This document shows positions 8,614 through 14,289 of a stretch of DNA of 26,634 nucleotides, piece by piece. The stretch is taken from positions 1 through 26,634 of IMG/VR virus record IMGVR_UViG_3300043438_002022, one strand, 5' to 3'. The notes beneath the pieces are model-generated. The model saw only the letters and a list, made by a program, of their open reading frames with translations, searched no databases and had not been told where the DNA came from. How positions within the stretch are numbered: position 1 is the first letter of the stretch; each line of letters starts with the position of its first letter. The stretch is from a virus. Made by a program: the position numbers and the translations under genes.

Positions 8614-8693
8614 TAAACTACTATATAAAAAACTTATAACTTATAAACAATGTTAACTTTGTTTGTTTAGGTTGTTTTCAGGAAAGTCCGGGG

Positions 8694-8723
8694 ATTGTAA
8701 CCACAAAGTTGTATAGCTGTCAA
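8694..8723 (-). promoter_or_regulatory. Sigma70-like promoter for leader-gene operon
   Basis: On the minus strand TTGACA (8718-8723) is followed after 18 nt by TACAAT (8694-8699), a perfect -35 and five of six -10 bases. The site lies in the 170-nt gap after the endonuclease stop and points at the 8577 start, giving a leader RNA of roughly 110 nt. It differs from the TATTTATA boxes, suggesting host-sigma (early or middle) expression. Confidence 0.5.
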
Positions 8724-8747
8724 GCCATAATAACAAAAAAGTGTGTA

Positions 8748-10454
8748 TTATATCAAATCCATCTCATATTTTAGATTTCCACAATCCCAAATACGATTGT
8801 ATCCATTATTTTGCATATTCTGCCATTCGGTTAAAATAGCATCAAATTTAGGTAATTTTGATTTTAATACTTGTTTTCTGAAACCAAATCTATGGTATTT
8901 ATTATAATATCCATTTTTAAAATACCAATAATTTGGAGGAGATATATGCGACAGTTTCATTCCTATTGAACTGTATATATTTTTGTGTATATATGTAAAT
9001 CTGCGATCTGCATAACTTATTATTTTTTTAGGACAATGTTCAGATATAAACACTTTTAAAAACTTTGAAACAATTCCAACTATAGGAATTGAAGTTGCAA
9101 ATCTAACTAACTCATATGTATCTTGGTTTGATTTCTTGATGCCAAGCGCAGCTCGTTCTTTTCCGAATGTAATAACTGATACCAATTCTTTATTGTAAAA
9201 TGCACCATATCGTATAGACGATATATCTTTTCCTTGTATGTGATATGTATCAAGAAACTTATCCTTTTCAACATTTGATATTTTAGATATAACCAATTCT
9301 CGCGCACCTATTCTTTTTTCGGATATAAAACGAGAACGTAATTTTTGTTTTACTATTTCTTTTTTATTTTTCCATTCATCTTCAAATATATGAATTAGAT
9401 GTATATTATTTGCCTCACACTCTGTGGTTTTGAGTAAATGATATTTTTTTGATTTTCCTGCCATCTCTGAGTGCCAGTATAGTCCATTAAATTCAATAGC
9501 AATTTTCTTTGATGGAATGTATATATCAAGCTCTAAACCGGACGGTAAAATATCTTTACTATTTTCAACTATAGATTCACTGGTAATAGATTTTATATAA
9601 TCTACTATTTCTTTTTCCGCGATAGATGTTTTTTCGTATTCTATTGGATTGCACTTTAGGCAGCGAGGAAGATGTCCGCCGTCTATATGATCTGAAAATA
9701 TGTCACTGCACGATTTGCATTCAAATTTGTATAAATTGATTCTATCTGTGTTGATATATTCTTCTTTTGTGAATAAAGGAATATATCCAACATTCAGCTT
9801 GTGTTCATTTAATAATTTATCGTAAAAAGAATCAATAAATTTTTTACGCTTTGTTTCTTTAACGTGCAACATTTTGCTTGGATGTTCTGCACCGTATTTA
9901 TCAAGATTTGTTTGCTTTATTTTTTTCCTGATATCACTGGATTGAAATGGATTTTCCACACCATTATTAAGCAAGCAAGTTTTTTTCTTTTTATCTTTTA
10001 TATCATCGCGTTGAGATACATGTTTTACTCCATACAATTTAATATTATGCAATTTTGTTTTTTCTATCATTTCTTCGGATTGGAATACCCAATCTACGCC
10101 AAACTTTTTTTGATTTGTATCTTGTATCTTTTTTAAGACTTCTTGACTTTTTGACGCATTGTCTACTCCGTATTTACTTAAACAAGTAAGTTTAGCTTTT
10201 TCTGAGTTTACATATGTTTCGCTTCCATACTTTTCTAGCTTTGTCTTTTTAATCTTGGCAATTCTTTCTGGATTTCTTGCCACATATATTCCGCTGCATT
10301 TTGCCGAACAAGTTTTTTGTTCACGTTTTATCAATGACCAAAACGGGGTATTACAAATTTTACAATTTGTTTCGTGCCAAAATTTTAAATTTTTTTGCAT
10401 ACCAACATTATGATCATTTTTGCTTATGTTGTCAATTTCTATATTTTTGAGCAT
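8748..10454 (-). CDS. Homing-endonuclease-like protein, Vsr-type nuclease with GNAT/Mom-like C-terminus (copy 1)
   Basis: 568 residues, ATG start. In order: a zinc knuckle (C31, C34, C49, C53); five or more repeats around (K/L)(Y/F)GVxxxSQ at about 72-195, a pattern seen in large phage homing endonucleases; a second CxxC pair (C246/C249, C265/C268); and a nuclease core LELDIYIPSKKIAIEFNG-LYWHSE (D310, E321, H328) followed by IHIFEDEW, resembling the Vsr/EDxHD fold. Residues about 385-515 resemble GNAT-fold proteins of the Mom type (VITFGKER, then IISYADRRF, then an aromatic PPNYWYF). The paralogue at 14290-16278 shares the whole plan. The ATG sits immediately after the tube-gene terminator, so expression needs readthrough or its own promoter. 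Such genes are usually selfish and cut genomes lacking them. The site it targets is unknown. Confidence 0.78.
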   Translation of the reverse strand: MLKNIEIDNISKNDHNVGMQKNLKFWHETNCKICNTPFWSLIKREQKTCSAKCSGIYVARNPERIAKIKKTKLEKYGSETYVNSEKAKLTCLSKYGVDNASKSQEVLKKIQDTNQKKFGVDWVFQSEEMIEKTKLHNIKLYGVKHVSQRDDIKDKKKKTCLLNNGVENPFQSSDIRKKIKQTNLDKYGAEHPSKMLHVKETKRKKFIDSFYDKLLNEHKLNVGYIPLFTKEEYINTDRINLYKFECKSCSDIFSDHIDGGHLPRCLKCNPIEYEKTSIAEKEIVDYIKSITSESIVENSKDILPSGLELDIYIPSKKIAIEFNGLYWHSEMAGKSKKYHLLKTTECEANNIHLIHIFEDEWKNKKEIVKQKLRSRFISEKRIGARELVISKISNVEKDKFLDTYHIQGKDISSIRYGAFYNKELVSVITFGKERAALGIKKSNQDTYELVRFATSIPIVGIVSKFLKVFISEHCPKKIISYADRRFTYIHKNIYSSIGMKLSHISPPNYWYFKNGYYNKYHRFGFRKQVLKSKLPKFDAILTEWQNMQNNGYNRIWDCGNLKYEMDLI

Positions 10455-10490
10455 AAAAAAACTCTATGCATATAAATAGCATAGAGTTTT
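10455..10490 (-). terminator. Intrinsic terminator after tail tube gene
   Basis: A perfect 12-bp stem (10458-10469 with 10479-10490) closes a 9-nt loop and runs into six T residues on the minus strand. It follows the tube stop at 10520 and ends exactly at the endonuclease ATG (10454). Confidence 0.85.
10471..10478 (-). promoter_or_regulatory. TATTTATA box inside terminator loop
   Basis: The loop of the tube-gene terminator reads TATTTATAT on the minus strand, matching the recurring box. It lies 17 nt before the endonuclease start. If it is a promoter, transcripts would begin inside the hairpin and escape both termination and folding. Confidence 0.35.
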
Positions 10491-10519
10491 GAGAAAGCGT
10501 GACCGCTTGAGATATTACA

Positions 10520-11014
10520 TCAAAATTGTAGGATGCAATAATCTACCGTGAGCGTTACGTTAATAAGCAACGCTTCTTGAGAACTCCAGTCAAGACCAGA
10601 GCCATTGAAATCAACAGCCGATGGAAATGCGCCTTTTAATTGCCATTCTTCTACTACGTCACCGACCGGACCAAGAACTTGGATAGTAACGTCTTTTTTG
10701 TAGAAATCTGCATACCCGTTACGACCAGTAACAGATTCGTGAGCCAAACGTACCCACTCCATACAAGCTTGTGCAGCAGATGGAACGATTGGGTCATATA
10801 GTGTGATAGCAACATCACCCCATTCACTCTTACCTTTTAGCTTGCGCTTTAAGTTGATGTGATCTAGCGTAATTACACCGTTATTGATAGAAGGACGAGC
10901 AGCAGCTTTGATTAAGTAAGCTGGAATTCCGTCGATGTTCATGATAAAACGGTTTTGAACTTTTGGTTCATAAGCCGTAAAGAATATTTGATTTGCTTCT
11001 AGTAGTTCTGCCAT
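10520..11014 (-). CDS. gp19: Tail tube protein, T4 gp19-like
   Basis: 164 residues against 163 for T4 gp19. It shows the expected plan: a helix-poor protein with QNRFIMNIDGIPAYLIKAAARPS near the start, DITLYDP-like AITLYDPIVPSA in the middle, and a C-terminal beta hairpin (LINVTLTVDYCILQF). Tube subunits stack as hexameric rings inside the contractile sheath and form the DNA channel. ATG start without a Shine-Dalgarno sequence; a TATTTATA box lies 33 nt upstream, and the gene ends at a strong intrinsic terminator, so it is probably transcribed alone. In T4 it directly follows the sheath gene; here about 5.4 kb of other genes separate them. Confidence 0.9.
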   Translation of the reverse strand: MAELLEANQIFFTAYEPKVQNRFIMNIDGIPAYLIKAAARPSINNGVITLDHINLKRKLKGKSEWGDVAITLYDPIVPSAAQACMEWVRLAHESVTGRNGYADFYKKDVTIQVLGPVGDVVEEWQLKGAFPSAVDFNGSGLDWSSQEALLINVTLTVDYCILQF

Positions 11015-11046
11015 AATATTGGGTGTTTAATTGTTTGTTCTTTCAT

Positions 11047-11054
11047 TATAAATA
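11047..11054 (-). promoter_or_regulatory. TATTTATA box upstream of tail tube gene
   Basis: The coding strand reads TTTATATTTATAATGAAAG, 33 nt before the tube ATG. Because the tube gene is followed by its own terminator and must be made in bulk, this is the best candidate for a working late promoter of this type. Confidence 0.45.
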
Positions 11055-11140
11055 TAAAAGAAAATATAAAATAGTTTATTTATTATCAAAATTCTTTGTC
11101 TTTATAATAAGTAGGTCTATTCGTAATTTTGCGAATAATA

Positions 11141-11146
11141 TTGACA
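11141..11146 (+). promoter_or_regulatory. Orphan -35-like TTGACA on plus strand
   Basis: TTGACA occurs in the 219-nt gap, just after a 6-bp inverted repeat (TATTCG at 11118-11123 with CGAATA at 11132-11137) and 30 nt before a 15-codon plus-strand reading frame. No good -10 hexamer is found at 16-18 nt spacing, so promoter activity is doubtful. Confidence 0.25.
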
Positions 11147-11175
11147 TAATAATAAATAGTATGCAATGTGAGATT

Positions 11176-11223
11176 ATGAACGTATTTAACCTTGAAAAAG
11201 AATTAAAACGAATTGGGGAATGA
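11176..11223 (+). CDS. Possible 15-codon plus-strand ORF (gene remnant?)
   Basis: ATG followed by 15 sense codons (MNVFNLEKELKRIGE) and TGA, in the only sizeable gap of the window and against the direction of all other genes. The peptide is helix-like and charged. It could be the surviving 5' end of a gene cut off when the neighbouring cargo genes arrived, a very small peptide, or chance. Nothing else is seen in 11015-11233 apart from the tube promoter box and the inverted repeat. Confidence 0.2.
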   Translation: MNVFNLEKELKRIGE

Positions 11224-11233
11224 AAAGAGTAAT

Positions 11234-11923
11234 CTAAAGTTTCTCAATAAAACATTCTAGTTCATCTTTTCCACTAAAACGAAACGCTGATTTTTGTGAC
11301 ATAACATTTTTGTTGTTTTTGTCAAACATATGAGACATTGTAAATTTCCTGCTTTCGTGCATTTCTTTTTCTAATGCTGTACGATAATCTTGAACAGTTG
11401 ATTTATACCACCGCCCTTTAGTAGCTAGTATTTGATGCTGTTTTAAGTGTTCACCTAGATGGTGCCATAGTTCTTTATCATATGTAAAAATGCGTGGAGA
11501 TGGTTTTGTTACTAACACAAATTTGGGTAAGTTTAGCAATTTCCATTTAGCATCAAACTTGTCACAATCAAGATCTTCGTTTTTAACTAAAAACTCATTA
11601 TACTCACTGGTGTTTATTGACCAATATTTGTTTCTGTCACAATAAACAGATTCATATTCAGAATGTAAATCAGTAACAATGTTATTTTTATTGTCGCGAA
11701 CATACATAAACTTTGCGCCAGTCACTTTTGGATTTTTTGTCCAATCTGCTCCAAGTAAAAACATTTCATAGTGTGGCCACACAAAGCAATAAAATCCACG
11801 TGTTGCTGGTGGAGAATGAAAGGTTTCCGGAATACACTTGTAACCACGTTGATTTACAGAACTTAATCCACCAAATCGTGCAAATTTAAGCTTGCTTGTT
11901 TTGCTTATGTCGTATTTTGCCAT
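11234..11923 (-). CDS. Hypothetical protein
   Basis: 229 residues from the ATG at 11923; a TTG two codons upstream (11929) is possible but less likely. I do not recognise the family. The protein is rich in aromatic residues and Lys, with no signal peptide or membrane segment. Distinct stretches are ATRGFYCFVWPHYEMFLLG near residue 42, KFMYVRD, and LWHHLGEHLKQHQIL near 155. The conserved look (Trp, His, Tyr clusters) suggests a soluble enzyme or nucleic-acid-handling protein. It is last of the non-structural block, 47 nt after the flavodoxin-fold gene. No Shine-Dalgarno sequence is present. Confidence 0.6.
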   Translation of the reverse strand: MAKYDISKTSKLKFARFGGLSSVNQRGYKCIPETFHSPPATRGFYCFVWPHYEMFLLGADWTKNPKVTGAKFMYVRDNKNNIVTDLHSEYESVYCDRNKYWSINTSEYNEFLVKNEDLDCDKFDAKWKLLNLPKFVLVTKPSPRIFTYDKELWHHLGEHLKQHQILATKGRWYKSTVQDYRTALEKEMHESRKFTMSHMFDKNNKNVMSQKSAFRFSGKDELECFIEKL

Positions 11924-11970
11924 ACACAAGCAGAGTTACACAAATATTATAAAATGTCAAGCAAATCGCT

Positions 11971-12741
11971 TTAATCTTTTATTTTTACACCAAAATCTTT
12001 TTCAAATTGTTTTGGTGCTGCTTTATAACTATCCGCCGTTTCATCTTTTGCATCTTGTGTATATTGCCAGTTGAAACTTAATACGTCAGGTACTTTAAAT
12101 CCAAAAAATTTCAATACTTGCTTTTGAATATCAACAACCGAAGAGCCATTCCAGTTTTGTCCAATCAAAACTAGTCCTGCTTCTTTATCTGCTATGATAT
12201 TATCTTCTTTAAGAGTACTATGACGGTTTTCCAACCAAGTAAGACGCTCGATTAATTTTTGATAAATGCCATTAGTTTGTCCCCAACGAGTACTAACAAA
12301 AAATACAATTGCATCTGCTTCAAACAAAGGTTTGGTTATTTCCCACAACTCATCATCTTTGTTATTAAAACTGCACCAACATCTATGATTTCCAGTTGGA
12401 TTTTTCTTATCATCTTTTAATTTAGAAGCCTTTACGCCACAGTTATTTCCTTCGTGCTTACTTACATTACCTTCGCAATCATATATTTTTAATTTACTGG
12501 CGTCTATTACTGTAGTATTGCCCAATTGTTCTGAGATATATTCAGCTAAAATTGTGCTTTTTGCTGTTTGTTTATCTCCAACCCAACGGTTGCTAGTTGT
12601 AACAAATAACACTTTATTTTTATTCTTTAAATGGTTTATTAATTTATCAACCTCGGAAACCATGTTCTCTGATTCATTTAAATTAAAATGTTCAAACAAT
12701 AGTTTTTTATGTTTTAAAAGTGTATCTTCAAATGTATTCAT
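11971..12741 (-). CDS. Flavodoxin-fold NAD(P)H-dependent oxidoreductase
   Basis: 256 residues. After a 40-residue helical N-terminus comes KVLFVTTSNRWVGDKQTAKST (about 43-63), the phosphate-binding first strand-loop of flavodoxin-like FMN reductases. Next is EADAIVFFVSTRWGQTNGIYQKLIERLTWL (about 141-170), the typical second flavin-contacting segment with its PVYWG-like turn replaced by STRWG. Between them lie four cysteines (C89, C101, C121, C123), recalling iron-sulfur flavoproteins though not in their usual spacing. The protein probably binds FMN and passes electrons in the cytoplasm; the partner is unknown. It starts 4 nt after the nucleotidyltransferase stop, so the two are translationally coupled. 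It is an auxiliary metabolic gene rather than a tail gene. Confidence 0.7.
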   Translation of the reverse strand: MNTFEDTLLKHKKLLFEHFNLNESENMVSEVDKLINHLKNKNKVLFVTTSNRWVGDKQTAKSTILAEYISEQLGNTTVIDASKLKIYDCEGNVSKHEGNNCGVKASKLKDDKKNPTGNHRCWCSFNNKDDELWEITKPLFEADAIVFFVSTRWGQTNGIYQKLIERLTWLENRHSTLKEDNIIADKEAGLVLIGQNWNGSSVVDIQKQVLKFFGFKVPDVLSFNWQYTQDAKDETADSYKAAPKQFEKDFGVKIKD

Positions 12742-12745
12742 TTTA

Positions 12746-13687
12746 TCAGAATCTCCAAGTAAATTTTATCTTGTTATGTTCGCGTGGATCTTCAATGAAG
12801 TAAACTTTGGATCTGCCGCTCATGAAACTACCAGATTGTCCTTTGAGAAATTTCATTTGAGCGGGCGATGGAGTTACATACATTGTCATTGTATTTCCAT
12901 TTCTATCTGGATGTTGAAATGAGTTTACCGCGTTTATAAAAACAGTATATGCAATATTACTAGCACCTTCGTCTAATGTATTTTCTTTCACGCTCATCTT
13001 CTTATCATATATAGTTGATATACTATCTTTAATTTTATCAAGATAGCCATATGCACGTAATATCTTAAATACTATATTTTCTTCACTAAGTTCGCCGCCT
13101 TTATCTAAACCAGATTGACGATATTTATAAAGTTTCTCAAGTAGTTTCTTTAACGCAGCTTCGTCGTGCTTTTTAACAAGCGCACTTATTTTGTTTTTAT
13201 ACTCATTATACTTCTTTTTTATAAGCTCTTTATTAAACTTTGGGCTTTCTTTGACCGGTTCTTTTAGCCATTTGTCATTTAACACACTATACTCGCTTGC
13301 TGATGTGGGTATATGTGCTTTGTCTTGAACATATATTTCAACATCATGACCTTTCATAGTAATGTTGTGTTTATTGTTCCAACCTACTTTAATCGCATCA
13401 AAAAGGGTTTGAGCATCTTCTGCTGACATATCTAACTTTTTATAATCTGTAACAACATGCAAGTCTATATCTGAATAGTTTGTCCAATTATAATTAGTAG
13501 CACTGCCAATGATAACAATGTCATCTACCTCTATAGATATGTTGTTGCTTTCTTTAAGTTCTTTTACAAAATCTTGCGCAACTTTTAATAATCCATTTCG
13601 CACTTCATTGTTTAGCTTTGCTCCATCTTCATTTACAACCCAAAGTTTTGGGCAAAGTGTATTATGATATAATGGATAACTTTTCAT
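12746..13687 (-). CDS. Pol-beta-superfamily nucleotidyltransferase
   Basis: 313 residues. Residues 59-76 read IIGSATNYNWTNYSDIDL: the GS motif (61-62) and the two metal-binding aspartates (D73, D75). DVEIYVQD supplies a third acidic position (near E117). This is the signature of Pol-beta-type nucleotidyltransferases, which transfer NMP to a protein, RNA or small molecule. A Lys-rich helical region follows (about 145-225). A C-terminal section of about 75 residues (ASNIAYTVFINAVNSFQHPD...KFTWRF) looks like a separate small domain. The start is 2 nt after the HAD gene stop (TAAATATG), so the two are coupled. Substrate unknown. Confidence 0.75.
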   Translation of the reverse strand: MKSYPLYHNTLCPKLWVVNEDGAKLNNEVRNGLLKVAQDFVKELKESNNISIEVDDIVIIGSATNYNWTNYSDIDLHVVTDYKKLDMSAEDAQTLFDAIKVGWNNKHNITMKGHDVEIYVQDKAHIPTSASEYSVLNDKWLKEPVKESPKFNKELIKKKYNEYKNKISALVKKHDEAALKKLLEKLYKYRQSGLDKGGELSEENIVFKILRAYGYLDKIKDSISTIYDKKMSVKENTLDEGASNIAYTVFINAVNSFQHPDRNGNTMTMYVTPSPAQMKFLKGQSGSFMSGRSKVYFIEDPREHNKIKFTWRF

Positions 13688-13689
13688 AT

Positions 13690-14274
13690 TTATTCTGGCA
13701 AGAATTTCTTTAGTTGAGATATAGAACTAGCTGCACCTGTATGCAATATAGCAACGCGATGTAATGCAGTATTATCCCAAGCATCAATATTTTTTTGCAT
13801 ATCATCAATAAGCACATGAGTAACACGACCTGGTATATCTAAGATATATTCTGGTTTTCTTGGACCAGAGCGAGCAATAATCACTTTTACATTTGGATCA
13901 ATATGCTTACGAATCCAAGCAGTCTTTTGTTCTGTGATAGTAGTGCCTTGACCAGCACTCAAAATAACAGGAGCTGGATTTTTGAAATTGTCTCTGATAA
14001 AATCCCAAAGAATTCTAGCATCTGGATTTGGTTCAAGATTAATCCAAAAGTTTGGAACAGCGTTAATAAGTTGCCAGAACCTCTTTTGACCAGCTTTCTT
14101 GTCACCTTTAAATTCTGGAAGATCATAAATTTCTTCTGGTAATAGACCACCGGAAATTTCTTTGAATCCTTTATCCATATTTACGAGGACTCCATCCATG
14201 TCCACGTAGCACTGTATTTTTAATGGGTTCTTTTCTTCAATCTCTTTTAATAAGTTCTTTAGTAAAATTTGCAT
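13690..14274 (-). CDS. HAD-superfamily 5'(3')-nucleotidase-like phosphatase
   Basis: 194 residues. HAD motif I is VDMDGVLVN (D25, D27), motif II is VILSAGQ (S106), a basic motif III is near K140, and motif IV is VLIDD (D157, D158). Size and motif layout suit deoxyribonucleotidase-like HAD phosphatases, which dephosphorylate nucleoside monophosphates; the substrate is not provable here. The first 15 residues (MQILLKNLLKEIEEK) form an amphipathic helix before the first strand and recall the leader of the genes at 5906-8577. It heads a tightly coupled trio with the nucleotidyltransferase and the flavodoxin-fold gene. A TATTTATA box lies only 6 nt before the ATG. Confidence 0.78.
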   Translation of the reverse strand: MQILLKNLLKEIEEKNPLKIQCYVDMDGVLVNMDKGFKEISGGLLPEEIYDLPEFKGDKKAGQKRFWQLINAVPNFWINLEPNPDARILWDFIRDNFKNPAPVILSAGQGTTITEQKTAWIRKHIDPNVKVIIARSGPRKPEYILDIPGRVTHVLIDDMQKNIDAWDNTALHRVAILHTGAASSISQLKKFLPE

Positions 14275-14279
14275 ATAAT

Positions 14280-14287
14280 TATAAATA
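14280..14287 (-). promoter_or_regulatory. TATTTATA box just before HAD gene
   Basis: Coding strand GATATATTTATAATTATATG: an exact octamer 6 nt before the annotated ATG. If it is a -10 element the mRNA would be nearly leaderless, or translation begins at a later Met. Either way this copy tests the promoter reading of the motif. Confidence 0.35.
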
Positions 14288-14289
14288 TA

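Noticed and set aside
8680-8693. GGAAAGTCCGGG on the plus strand resembles the conserved CR-I segment of bacterial RNase P RNA
   Set aside because: No matching CR-V segment or surrounding RNase P helices are visible within several hundred bases, and the stretch lies at the start region of a minus-strand promoter. A chance 12-base match is more likely.
11924-11929. TTG start two codons upstream of the hypothetical protein at 11234
   Set aside because: An ATG is available at 11923 and nothing favours the TTG.
11954-11959. TTGACA on the minus strand before the hypothetical gene at 11234 as a promoter
   Set aside because: The nearest TATAAT-like word is only 3 nt away and no -10 hexamer lies at 16-18 nt; the site also overlaps A/T-rich DNA where such words arise by chance.
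13122-13129. TATAAATA in the T4 orientation on the minus strand inside the nucleotidyltransferase gene
   Set aside because: A single copy within coding sequence, not before a gene; probably chance in A/T-rich DNA.
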